Source: Alphaproteobacteria bacterium
Lineage (GTDB): Bacteria > Pseudomonadota > Alphaproteobacteria > Rhizobiales > Rhizobiaceae
Assembly: GCA_018823835.1 (NCBI GenBank)
Contig: JAHJHT010000004.1
Location: 124,001-188,000 of the forward strand
DNA length: 64,000 nt
Direction of reading: 5' to 3'
Positions 8,385-16,313 of the stretch are shown piece after piece. Below the pieces are notes generated by a model that saw only the letters and a list, made by a program, of their open reading frames with translations, did not search any database and had not been told where the DNA came from. The number at the start of each line of letters is the position of its first letter. Positions within the stretch are counted from its first letter, which is position 1. Position numbers and translations under genes: made by a program.

Positions 8385-9881
8385 TCAAAACCTCGGAATA
8401 TTCGGGAACGGCAGCTTGCCGCCGGAAATGTGCATGCGGCCGAGTTCGGCGCAGCGGCGCAACTGCGGGAAGACCTTGCCGGGGTTGAGCAGATGGTTGG
8501 GGTCGAAGGCGCATTTGACGCGCATCTGCTGGTCGAGGTCGATCTCGTTGAACATTTCCGGCATCAGGTCACGCTTCTCGACGCCGACGCCATGCTCGCC
8601 AGTCAGCACGCCGCCGACCTCGACGCAGAGCCGCAGGATGTCGGCGCCGAAGCTCTCGGCCTTGTCGAGCTCGCCCGGGACGTTGGCATCGTAAAGGATC
8701 AGCGGATGCAGGTTGCCGTCGCCGGCGTGAAAGACGTTGGCGACACGCAGGCCGTATTTCTCCGACATCTCGCGCATGCCGGCCAGCACCCGCGGCAGCT
8801 GCTTGCGCGGGATGGTGCCGTCCATGCAGTAATAGTCGGGCGAGATGCGGCCGACCGCCGGGAAGGCCGCCTTGCGCCCGGCCCAGAAATTCAGCCGCTC
8901 GGCCTCCGACGTCGAGATCTGGCAGGTTGTCGAGCCGTTCTTGTGCGCGATCTGCTCGACCAGTCCGATCAGGTGGTCGACCTCGACGCCCGGACCATCG
9001 AGTTCGACGATCAGCAGCGCCTCGCATTCGAGCGGATAGCCGGCATGGACGAAATCCTCGGCGGCGTGGATGGCCGGCCGATCCATCATCTCCATGCCGC
9101 CCGGGATGATGCCTGCTCCGATGATGTCGGCGACGCATTGCCCGCCCTGCTCGCTCGACGGAAAGCCGATCAGCAGCGCGCGCGCCGTCTCCGGCTTCTT
9201 CAGGATGCGCACCGTGACCTCGGTGACGACGCCGAGCAGGCCCTCCGAACCGGTCATGACGCCAAGCAGGTCGTAGCCTTCCGAATCGAGATGCCGGCCG
9301 CCGAGGCGCACGACCTCGCCATCCATCAGCACCATCTCGATGCCCAGCACGTTGTTGGCGGTCAGGCCATACTTCAGGCAGTGCACGCCGCCGGAATTCT
9401 CCGCGACATTGCCGCCGATCGAGCAGGCGATCTGCGAAGACGGATCGGGGGCGTAATAGAAGCCCTCCTGCTCGACGGCGGTCGAGATGCCGAGATTTGT
9501 GACGCCCGGCTGGGCGACGACGACACGGTTCGGATAGTCGATCCCGAGGATGCGGTTGAAGCGGCTCATGACGAGCAGCACGGCGTCCTCCAGCGGCAGC
9601 GCGCCGCCCGACAGCGAGGTGCCCGAGCCGCGCGGCACGACGCGGATGTTGCGCTCGTTGCAGAATTTAAGGATGCGCGACACCTGGCCGACGGTTTCCG
9701 GCAGCACGACGACCAGCGGCAATTGCCTGTAGGCGGTCAGCCCGTCACTTTCGAAGGCGCGCATTTCGTTGACTGCATCGACGACGCCCTCCCCCGGCAC
9801 GATGGCGCGCAGGCCGGCGACGATCTCGTCGCGGCGCCGCATCGTTTCGGCATCGGGCTTCGGCATGGCCAGGCCGGACAT
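8385..9881 (-). CDS. glcD: Glycolate oxidase catalytic subunit GlcD
   Basis: A 498-residue FAD-linked oxidase, almost identical in length to E. coli GlcD (499). The PCMH FAD domain shows VVPRGSGTSLSGGALP and SIGGNVAENSGGVHCLKYG. The C-terminal cap carries VFHAGDGNLHP and GGVLTGEHGVGVEKR, the expected substrate and FAD-proximal histidine segments. The start at 9881 was chosen because GGGGA lies 5-6 bases upstream; an in-frame ATG at 9902 would lie inside the operator-like dyad. First gene of the glc unit, and presumably controlled through that dyad. Confidence 0.95.
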   Translation of the reverse strand: MSGLAMPKPDAETMRRRDEIVAGLRAIVPGEGVVDAVNEMRAFESDGLTAYRQLPLVVVLPETVGQVSRILKFCNERNIRVVPRGSGTSLSGGALPLEDAVLLVMSRFNRILGIDYPNRVVVAQPGVTNLGISTAVEQEGFYYAPDPSSQIACSIGGNVAENSGGVHCLKYGLTANNVLGIEMVLMDGEVVRLGGRHLDSEGYDLLGVMTGSEGLLGVVTEVTVRILKKPETARALLIGFPSSEQGGQCVADIIGAGIIPGGMEMMDRPAIHAAEDFVHAGYPLECEALLIVELDGPGVEVDHLIGLVEQIAHKNGSTTCQISTSEAERLNFWAGRKAAFPAVGRISPDYYCMDGTIPRKQLPRVLAGMREMSEKYGLRVANVFHAGDGNLHPLILYDANVPGELDKAESFGADILRLCVEVGGVLTGEHGVGVEKRDLMPEMFNEIDLDQQMRVKCAFDPNHLLNPGKVFPQLRRCAELGRMHISGGKLPFPNIPRF

Positions 9882-9900
9882 CGCATTCCCCGCAAGGTTC

Positions 9901-9925
9901 AACTGGTAAAAAGGTTTTACCTGTT
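9901..9925. promoter_or_regulatory. FadR/GntR-type operator of the glc operon
   Basis: A 25-bp dyad: outer arms AAC...GTT and inner GGTAAAA (9905-9911) against TTTTACC (9915-9921). The core AGGT-TTT-ACCT (9912-9922) is the GGT-N3-ACC shape used by FadR-subfamily GntR regulators. On the minus strand a possible promoter is TTGCGC (9937-9942), a 17-base spacer and TAAAAC (9914-9919), so the dyad covers the -10. It matches 18 of 25 positions of the dyad at 11395-11419 in front of the FadR-type regulator gene. Confidence 0.65.
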
Positions 9926-9993
9926 AATCGCAGCCAGCGCAAACCTCTTACGCGCGCGGTCAGGCTTTGGGAAACGGACGACGGCCGGCGGCG

Positions 9994-11292
9994 CTATTCG
10001 TGCACGCGCCGGGCCTTGCGGACAAGCCACCAGACCACGAGGAGCGCTACCGGCACAGAGGCCGCGGTGATCAGTTCGGGGGCAACCACTTTTCCGAAGA
10101 CGCTGGTTCCCTTGGCGAGGTAGCCGATCAGGCCGACCACGTAGTAGGAGACGGCGGCCACCGAAAGACCCTCGACGGTCTGCTGCAGGCGCAGTTGCAG
10201 CCGGGCGCGGTTGTTCATCGAGGCGAGCAGGTCGCGGTTCTGCTTTTCCACCTCGACATCGACCCAGGTGCGCAGCAACTGGGTCGCGCGGGTCAGCTTG
10301 CGCGACAGATTGGCCTGGCGCTCCTCGACCGAGCGGCAGGTGCGCATTGCCGGCGCGACGCGCCGCTGCAGGAAGGTCGCCCAGGTGTCATAGCCAGGCA
10401 CCGCCACCTCGTCGAGCGCCAGCAGACGCTCGGCGACGATGCCGTCATAGGCGCGGCTGGCGCCGAATCGGTAGAGGCTGGACGCCGCGTCGGCTTCGAG
10501 TTCTGCTGCAAGCTCGGTCAGTTCGGCCAGCAGTTCCTGGCTGTTGCGGCTGTCCGGCGCCTTCATGGCCGCCGTGATGGCCGCCAGCCGGTCCTCGATG
10601 CGCCGCACCCGCGCCGACAGGGACTGCGCCAGCGGCAGGCCGAGCAGCGCCAGCGTGCGGTAGGTCTCGATGTCCATCAGGCGCTGGCAGAGCGCTCCCG
10701 TGCGCTGCGGGGTCAACCCGCGCTCCAGCACGAGAATGCGCGTCAGGCCGTCGCCGTCCTGCCTGAAATCGGTGACGATCGCGGCCTTTTCATTCTCGAC
10801 CAAGGAGTAGCAGAGGCTTGAGGCGTCGAAGCCGGCAATCAGCTTCTCGGCAGCCGGCGTCCACTTGCGGATCTCCAGCCGGATGCCGGAGATCACCGTG
10901 CCCGGCGGGCTGAAGCCGTTGCCGAACGGGCTTTCCTCCGGCGAGCGACCCGTCGAGGCGAGTGGGCCTTCATAGAGATAGGTCGAGAACTCGGTATGGC
11001 GCTCCCAGCGCAGCGTGCCCTTGCCCCAGTTCATCGCGTGGTGGCGGGCCTGCCTGTCGGGCGCGGCCGCACCCAATCGACGGGACAGTTCCGACAGCAC
11101 GGCGCGGTCGACGGCTGCACCGCCCTCGGTCATGAAGGCCAGCTGGATCAGCGCGCGCGGCTGTTCGATCGGCGGGTGCGGGCGGGAGTGGACTTCGCCG
11201 ATCGCTTCGGAGCGACCGCCATAGGCCGGAAAACCCATCACGCTGCCGGTCAGCGTGGATGGCGTCCTGATTTCTTCGGGCGTATCGGACAC
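9994..11292 (-). CDS. DUF3422 family membrane-anchored protein
   Basis: A 432-residue DUF3422 protein. The N-terminal soluble part contains the family's EVHSRPHPPIEQPR and HHAMNWGKGTLRWERHTEFS. Long helical stretches follow at about 240-370, and the C terminus has two membrane segments (about 380-400 and 410-428, including PVALLVVWWLV). Biochemical function is unknown. It lies on the same strand as glcD, ends 112 bases before it, and starts opposite the FadR-type regulator. Operator-like dyads sit both before it and after it, which suggests membership in the glycolate/lactate regulon. Confidence 0.85.
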   Translation of the reverse strand: MSDTPEEIRTPSTLTGSVMGFPAYGGRSEAIGEVHSRPHPPIEQPRALIQLAFMTEGGAAVDRAVLSELSRRLGAAAPDRQARHHAMNWGKGTLRWERHTEFSTYLYEGPLASTGRSPEESPFGNGFSPPGTVISGIRLEIRKWTPAAEKLIAGFDASSLCYSLVENEKAAIVTDFRQDGDGLTRILVLERGLTPQRTGALCQRLMDIETYRTLALLGLPLAQSLSARVRRIEDRLAAITAAMKAPDSRNSQELLAELTELAAELEADAASSLYRFGASRAYDGIVAERLLALDEVAVPGYDTWATFLQRRVAPAMRTCRSVEERQANLSRKLTRATQLLRTWVDVEVEKQNRDLLASMNNRARLQLRLQQTVEGLSVAAVSYYVVGLIGYLAKGTSVFGKVVAPELITAASVPVALLVVWWLVRKARRVHE

Positions 11293-11394
11293 TGGCGGGC
11301 TCCCTCGGTTTTCCGCCTACAGCAAGTCTGCGGCAATTCCCATGCGGAACGTTGTCGCGGACAGGCTTTCAGGAAAGCGCAGGCGGCGGTCCGA

Positions 11395-11419
11395 AACTGG
11401 ATAAATTATTTGACCAGTT
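11395..11419. promoter_or_regulatory. FadR/GntR-type operator between DUF3422 and the lut regulator
   Basis: A 25-bp inverted repeat AACTGG-N13-CCAGTT, extending by one base on each side (11394-11420). It overlaps a plausible plus-strand promoter: -35 TTGACC (11410-11415), an 18-base spacer and -10 TATCCT (11434-11439). It has the same length and half-site spacing as the dyad before glcD. It lies in the divergent gap, so it could control both the regulator-lutABC unit and DUF3422, and probably gives autoregulation. Confidence 0.65.
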
Positions 11420-11471
11420 TGCCCCGATCGCACTATCCTGCCACCCTCCGATCCATTTCCGGGACCACGCC

Positions 11472-12263
11472 TTGGGCGCGATATTTTCCAGAATAGAGCA
11501 TTCGCGCACCGCCGACGAGGTGGTGCAGCAGATAGAGAGCCTGATCCTCGAAGGCGTGCTGAGGGTGGGCGACCGGCTGCCCGGCGAACGCGAGCTGGCC
11601 AAGCAATTCGAGGTGTCGCGCCCGATCCTGCGGGACGCACTGAAATTGCTCGAAGCCCGCGGACTGCTGGTGACGCGGCATGGCGGCGGCACGCATGTCG
11701 CGGACGTGATCGGGCAGGTCTTCACTCAGCCGGTCATGGAACTGATCTCGACCCACCCCAAGGCGGCGCGCGACTATCTCGAATACCGGCGCGAGATCGA
11801 AGGCGTCGCTGCGGACTACGCGGCGCGGCGCGCCACGGCGGACGACCTTGCGCTGCTCGACGCCATCGTGGCGCGCATGAAGGCCGCGCATGGCGCGAAC
11901 GACCTGGCCGAGGAAGCCGCGATCGACGTCGAGTTCCACAACGCCATCGGCGAGTGCGCGCACAACATCATCCTGCTGCACACGCTGCGTTCCTGCTACC
12001 GCCTGTTGTCTGACGGCGTGTTCCAGAACCGGCTGCTCCTGTTCGCGCAGCCCGGCGCGCGCGACGCGCTGCTGGACCAGCACCTGGCGATCCATGACGC
12101 CGTGCGGCGCGGCGACGCGAAGGCGGCGCGCGAGGCGGCGATGGACCACATAACCTATGTCGAGAAGGGCATGGCCGAGGCGGAGCGCACGGGCGACTGG
12201 GAACGCGTATCGCGGCTGCGGCTGCGGCAACGAACCGAAAAGACTGGAGAAAAGAGTGCCTGA
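11472..12263 (+). CDS. FadR-subfamily GntR transcription regulator of the lut/glc block
   Basis: A 263-residue GntR regulator with a winged helix N-terminal domain (GDRLPGERELAKQFEVSRPILRDAL is the HTH region, about residues 33-57) and an all-helical FCD ligand domain. That domain carries the expected metal/ligand residues in DVEFHNAIGE and the C-terminal QHLAIHDAVRRGD. The start is set at TTG 11472 (GAIFSRIEH follows). The in-frame ATG at 11352 would place the operator inside the gene. Its end overlaps lutA by 8 bases, so it is the first gene of the lut operon. Ligands in this family include glycolate, lactate and pyruvate; which one acts here is not readable. Confidence 0.85.
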   Translation: MGAIFSRIEHSRTADEVVQQIESLILEGVLRVGDRLPGERELAKQFEVSRPILRDALKLLEARGLLVTRHGGGTHVADVIGQVFTQPVMELISTHPKAARDYLEYRREIEGVAADYAARRATADDLALLDAIVARMKAAHGANDLAEEAAIDVEFHNAIGECAHNIILLHTLRSCYRLLSDGVFQNRLLLFAQPGARDALLDQHLAIHDAVRRGDAKAAREAAMDHITYVEKGMAEAERTGDWERVSRLRLRQRTEKTGEKSA

Positions 12264-13020
12264 TCAAAATCCCCGCGTCGGGCTGTTCGTGACTTGCCTC
12301 GTCGATCTCTTCCGACCGTCGGTCGGCTTTGCCGCGATCAAGCTGCTGGAAGATGCAGGCTGCACCGTCGAGGTGCCGATGACGCAGACCTGCTGCGGCC
12401 AGCCGGCCTACAATTCCGGCGACCGGGCGGACAGCAGGGCAATCGCGGAAAACACGATCGAGGCCTTCGAGGAATTCGACTACGTTGTCGCGCCCTCAGG
12501 CTCCTGCGCCGGCATGCTGAAGAAGCACTATCCGGGGCTGTTTTCCGGCGAACCTGATTGGGAAGCGCGGGCAAGGGACTTTTCGGCCAAGGTGCACGAG
12601 CTGGTCAGCTTCCTGGCCGACGTGCGCGGCGTCACAGCGGTGGCCGGCAGCGAGGCCGGCAGCGTCACCTACCATGATTCCTGCTCGGGCCTGCGCGAGC
12701 TCAACATCAAGGCGCAGCCGCGCAAGCTGCTGCGCTCAATCGACGGGCTGGAACTGGTCGAGCTGAAGGATGCCGACGTGTGCTGCGGCTTCGGCGGCAC
12801 GTTCTGCGTCAAATATCCCGACATTTCCAACGCCATCGTCGAGCAGAAGACCGGCTGCATCGAGGCGTCGGGCGCACAGACGCTGCTGGCCGGCGATCTC
12901 GGCTGCCTGATGAACATGGCCGGCAAGCTGAAGCGGCAGGGATCGGCCGTCGAGGTGAGGCACGTCGCCGAGGTGCTGGCCGGGATGACCGATGCAGCCC
13001 CCATCGGCGGGAAGGGATAG
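12256..13020 (+). CDS. lutA: Lactate utilisation protein LutA (CCG-domain)
   Basis: A 254-residue LutA/YkgE protein, a heterodisulfide-reductase-like subunit of the L-lactate oxidising complex. Two CCG-type cysteine motifs are present: QTCCGQPAYNSG near residue 37 with CAGMLKKHYP, and HDSCSGLRE with DVCCGFGGTFCVKYPDIS near residues 170-190. The start is GTG 12256, with GGAG 6-7 bases upstream, overlapping the regulator stop by 8 bases. lutB follows 4 bases after the stop. It acts in the cytoplasm with LutB and LutC to convert L-lactate to pyruvate. Confidence 0.92.
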   Translation: MPDQNPRVGLFVTCLVDLFRPSVGFAAIKLLEDAGCTVEVPMTQTCCGQPAYNSGDRADSRAIAENTIEAFEEFDYVVAPSGSCAGMLKKHYPGLFSGEPDWEARARDFSAKVHELVSFLADVRGVTAVAGSEAGSVTYHDSCSGLRELNIKAQPRKLLRSIDGLELVELKDADVCCGFGGTFCVKYPDISNAIVEQKTGCIEASGAQTLLAGDLGCLMNMAGKLKRQGSAVEVRHVAEVLAGMTDAAPIGGKG

Positions 13021-13024
13021 GCGC

Positions 13025-14452
13025 ATGCAGATCACCTCCCCCGCCTTCAAGCAGAACGCCAAGGGCGCGCTGGCCGACGTGCAGTTGCAGCAGGCTCTCG
13101 GCAATGTGCGCTCGGGCTTCATCGACAAGCGGCTTAAGGCGGTCGAGGCGCTGCCGGAATTCGAGGCGCTGCGCGACAGTGCCCGCGCCATCAAGGACCA
13201 TGCGCTGGCCAATCTCGACCTCTATCTCGAAGCCTACGAGAAAAAGGTCGTCGCCTCCGGCGGCCATGTGCACTGGGCCGAGAGTGCGGAGGACGCGCGC
13301 AACATCATCCTCGACATCTGCCGCAAGGCCAACGCCAAGACGGTGACCAAGGGCAAGTCGATGATCACCGAGGAGATCGCGCTCAACGACTTCCTCGAGG
13401 AGAAGGGCATCCGCCCGGTCGAGACCGACCTTGGCGAATACATCATCCAGCTGCGCCACGAGCATCCGAGCCACATCATCGCGCCGGCCGTGCACGTCAC
13501 CCAGAGCCAGGTCGAGGCCGACTTCCGCCGCGTGCATACGCATCTCGATGCCGCACGCGATCTCAGGGAGCCGGAAGCGCTGCTCAACGAGGCGCGCAAG
13601 GTGCTGCGTGAAGAATACTTCGCCGCTGATGTCGGAATCACCGGCGCCAATTTTCTGATTGCCGAGACAGGCACCTCGATCATCGTCACCAACGAGGGCA
13701 ATGGCGACCTGACGCAGATCCTGCCCAAGATGCACATCGCGGTGGCCTCGATCGAGAAGATCGTGCCGACGCTGGAGGATGCCAGCCAGATCCTGCGCGT
13801 TCTGGCGCGCTCGGCGACCGGCCAGGACATGAGCGTCTACACCACCATGTCGACCGGACCACGGCGCGAGGGCGATGTCGACGGGCCGGGGGAATACCAT
13901 GTGGTGTTGCTGGACAATGGCCGCTCGTCGATGCTCGGCACGGAATTCCAGGAAATGCTGCGCTGCATTCGCTGCGGCGCCTGCATGAACCACTGCCCGG
14001 TCTATCACGCGGTCGGCGGCCACGCCTATGGCTGGGTCTATCCCGGCCCGATGGGCGCGGTGCTGACGCCGTCGCTGATCGGCGTCGACAAGGCCGGGCA
14101 CCTGCCCAACGCCTCGACTTTCTGCGGCCGCTGCGAGAGCGTCTGCCCGATGAAGATACCGCTGCCCAAGATGATGCGGCACTGGCGCGAGCGCGAATTC
14201 GAGCGCGGCCTGAATCCGGCCGCAGCGCGCAGCGGGCTGAAGTTCTGGGCCTTCTTCGCGAGACGCCCGGCGCTCTACCAGGCGATGACGGCCATCGGCA
14301 TGCCGCTGCTGTCGCTGCTTGGCGGCAAGAGCCACCGCTTCGGCTGGCTGCCGCTGGCCGGCGGATGGACCAGGCACCGCGAACTGCCGGCGCCGCAGGG
14401 CAAAACCTTCATGCAGCAGGTGCGCAGCGCCAGGTCGGCAGGTGCACGATGA
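13025..14452 (+). CDS. lutB: Lactate utilisation iron-sulfur protein LutB
   Basis: A 475-residue LutB/YkgF protein. The N-terminal LUD domain (residues 60-290) includes GKSMITEEIALNDFLEEKG and ETGTSIIVTNEGNGD. Two [4Fe-4S] motifs follow at about 319-330 (CIRCGACMNHCPVY) and 369-377 (CGRCESVCPMKIP). Length agrees with the Bacillus LutB family. The start at 13025 has AAGGGA just upstream; an earlier in-frame ATG overlaps lutA and was not used. The stop shares ATGA with the lutC start, so these two are translationally coupled. Confidence 0.95.
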   Translation: MQITSPAFKQNAKGALADVQLQQALGNVRSGFIDKRLKAVEALPEFEALRDSARAIKDHALANLDLYLEAYEKKVVASGGHVHWAESAEDARNIILDICRKANAKTVTKGKSMITEEIALNDFLEEKGIRPVETDLGEYIIQLRHEHPSHIIAPAVHVTQSQVEADFRRVHTHLDAARDLREPEALLNEARKVLREEYFAADVGITGANFLIAETGTSIIVTNEGNGDLTQILPKMHIAVASIEKIVPTLEDASQILRVLARSATGQDMSVYTTMSTGPRREGDVDGPGEYHVVLLDNGRSSMLGTEFQEMLRCIRCGACMNHCPVYHAVGGHAYGWVYPGPMGAVLTPSLIGVDKAGHLPNASTFCGRCESVCPMKIPLPKMMRHWREREFERGLNPAAARSGLKFWAFFARRPALYQAMTAIGMPLLSLLGGKSHRFGWLPLAGGWTRHRELPAPQGKTFMQQVRSARSAGAR

Positions 14453-15123
14453 GCGGTCGCGAGGCAATTCTGGGCAAGGTTCGGACGGCGCTCAAGGCGA
14501 AGGCCGGCGATACGGTGCGGCTGGCGGCGGTAAACGAACGCATGGCCAAGTCGGCGCCCGGGATCATCCCGGCGCGCGGGCAGCTGCCGGCGAAGGAGCG
14601 GATCGACCTGTTCTGCGCCCAGGCCGTGAAACTCTTCGCCAGCGTCGAGCGGCTGGCGAGCGCCGACGCGGTGCCCGCGGCGGTGGCAGGCTACCTCAGG
14701 CAGAAGAACCTGCCGCAATCGGTGCGCATGGGCGACGACCCACGGCTGTCCGACCTGCCCTGGTCGCAGGAGGGCGCGCTCGAGGTCAGGCACGGTCCGT
14801 CGGACGGCAATGACGAGGTTGGCGTCAGCCACGCCTTCGGCGGCGTCGCAGAGACCGGAACCGTGGTGATGGTGTCGGGCGCCGACAATCCGACGACGAT
14901 CAACTTCCTGCCCGAGCACCATATCGTGGTGATCGACGCAACCTCGATCCAGGGCGATCTGGAAACGGCGATCGCCGGGATCCGCGCGCGTTTCGGCAAG
15001 GGCGAGATGCCGCGTACCGTCAACCTGATCTCCGGACCTTCCCGCTCCGGCGACATCGAGCAGAAACTGATCCTTGGCGCGCATGGGCCGCGCGCGCTGC
15101 ACCTGATCGTGGTCGGCGGATAA
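14449..15123 (+). CDS. lutC: Lactate utilisation protein LutC (LUD domain)
   Basis: A 224-residue LutC/YkgG protein with a single LUD domain. The family segments GVSHAFGGVAETGTVVM and NLISGPSRSGDIEQKLILG are present. It completes the LutABC L-lactate oxidation complex. Its ATG overlaps the lutB stop (ATGA), and its own TAA stop is followed directly by the TTG start of the phosphoesterase. The genome region thus carries both a Glc and a Lut system, so lactate and glycolate oxidation may be jointly regulated. Confidence 0.92.
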   Translation: MSGREAILGKVRTALKAKAGDTVRLAAVNERMAKSAPGIIPARGQLPAKERIDLFCAQAVKLFASVERLASADAVPAAVAGYLRQKNLPQSVRMGDDPRLSDLPWSQEGALEVRHGPSDGNDEVGVSHAFGGVAETGTVVMVSGADNPTTINFLPEHHIVVIDATSIQGDLETAIAGIRARFGKGEMPRTVNLISGPSRSGDIEQKLILGAHGPRALHLIVVGG

Positions 15124-15876
15124 TTGGCTGGGGGCGGCATTCATTTCCTCGACGCGCGCGGACCCGATGACACAGTGGTCTATGCGATCGGCGACGTGCA
15201 CGGGCGGCTCGACCTGCTTACCCGTCTCTACGATTCGATCGCGGCCGACCGCAAGAAGCGCGCGGCCAGCGACTGGCTGATCGTCCATCTGGGCGACTAT
15301 GTCGACCGCGGCCCTGACTCCAAGGGCGTGATCGACTTCATCCTGGCCGCGGGAAACGATCAGAGGCGCATCGCCAGCGTGGCGGGCAACCACGACCTGT
15401 CGATGCTCGACTTCCTCAAGGAGGGCACGCCCGACGGGGTCTTCGTGGAGTATGGAGGCAAGCAGACGGCGCGCTCCTACGGGGTCGATCTCGATTTTTC
15501 CAGCCCGAAGGCCTTTGCCGCCTCGCATGCGAAGCTGGCGGCGGCCGTGCCACAGAGCCACCGGGACTTTCTGCAGGCGCTTCCCTACACGCACGTTGCT
15601 GGCGACTTCTTCTTCTGCCACGCCGGGATCCGGCCGGGCATCGCACTCGACGCGCAGGTGCCGTCAGACCTGATCTGGATCCGCCGCGAATTCCACCGCC
15701 ATGTCGGGCTCTACGAGAAGATCGTGGTGCATGGCCATACGCCGGTGGTCGAGCCGGAGGTCATGCCAAATCGCGTCAATGTCGACACGGGCGCCTATGC
15801 GTCGGGCGTGCTGACCGCCCTCGTCATCGAGGGTTCGGACAAGCAGATACTGTCGGTGGGGAACGCCTCAGCGTGA
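15124..15876 (+). CDS. Calcineurin-like metallophosphoesterase (PPP/Bsu family)
   Basis: A 250-residue serine/threonine-phosphatase-like metallophosphoesterase. All metal-binding motifs are intact: AIGDVHGRLD (about 20-29), GDYVDRGPDS (57-66), GNHDLS near 88, CHAGIRPG near 165 and VHGHTPV near 200. Close relatives are bacterial PrpA-like phosphatases and diadenosine tetraphosphatases. It starts at TTG with no gap after the lutC stop; no usable ATG or GTG lies ahead of the first motif. This places it as the fifth gene of the lut transcript. A link of a protein or nucleotide phosphatase to lactate use is unexplained. Confidence 0.85.
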   Translation: MAGGGIHFLDARGPDDTVVYAIGDVHGRLDLLTRLYDSIAADRKKRAASDWLIVHLGDYVDRGPDSKGVIDFILAAGNDQRRIASVAGNHDLSMLDFLKEGTPDGVFVEYGGKQTARSYGVDLDFSSPKAFAASHAKLAAAVPQSHRDFLQALPYTHVAGDFFFCHAGIRPGIALDAQVPSDLIWIRREFHRHVGLYEKIVVHGHTPVVEPEVMPNRVNVDTGAYASGVLTALVIEGSDKQILSVGNASA

Positions 15877-16005
15877 AGCAGTAACGCCGTAACCGTCGAT
15901 CGGCGCGTGGCCGCTGGAGGCGTCAGCGGCATAGATGCCAAGTCCGCCGAGGGCGATAGCCGACAGCATGACGAAGGAAAGAAACACAGCTTTCACGGGA
16001 TTCAT
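15868..16005 (-). CDS. Small 45-residue membrane or secreted protein
   Basis: A short frame on the minus strand coding MNPVKAVFLSFVMLSAIALG at its start, then GLGIYAADASSGH and a short polar tail. It reads as a signal peptide or single membrane anchor (residues 5-25). It overlaps the convergent phosphoesterase by 9 bases. The orderly Lys-then-hydrophobic N terminus followed by an AADA-like cleavage zone supports a real product. The ribosome binding site is weak (GAG six bases or less upstream). No family is recognised. Confidence 0.45.
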   Translation of the reverse strand: MNPVKAVFLSFVMLSAIALGGLGIYAADASSGHAPIDGYGVTASR

Positions 16006-16313
16006 CTCAGGTTCTTGCTCTCGCCACATCTGGCACAAATAGGGTTACTAATCAGTTGCGATCCAGATTGCGTCGTCAGAGCGGTTGATCCGCTCATTGA
16101 TAGGCAAGTCCTGTATCCTCTCCATGTCGCGGGGAGCGAAAACTGCATCGACGAGAATCAAATTCTCCTCCCAGAGACGCCGACCATCTACGCAGCCCGG
16201 GACCGTCAGGCCAGAGCGAATTCATGCTTACGCCACGAAAGAAACCGGTCGTGCCAAATATGCAACGCCGGTCGGACCCGGCCCCTCTCCAAATTGGCAG
16301 CAGGGTCTGATTC
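16006..16313. other. Intergenic region without recognised gene
   Basis: 308 bases between the 45-residue gene and the amidotransferase. Composition is lower in GC than the flanks. Overlapping frames on both strands lack codon bias or family features. I see no RNA gene or clear repeat; it presumably holds the promoter of the 45-residue gene near 16006-16060. Confidence 0.5.

Noticed and set aside
8430-10070. Long plus-strand frame of 546 codons opposite glcD
   Set aside because: It is antisense to the well-supported glcD, has Arg/His/Asp-rich composition typical of reverse-complement frames in GC-rich DNA, and no domain.
11352-11471. Upstream ATG of the FadR-type regulator
   Set aside because: It would put the operator and promoter inside the coding region; residues before GAIFSRIEH are not family-like.
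12809-14467. Long minus-strand frame of 552 codons opposite lutA/lutB
   Set aside because: Antisense shadow of genes with complete iron-sulfur motifs; no recognisable fold.
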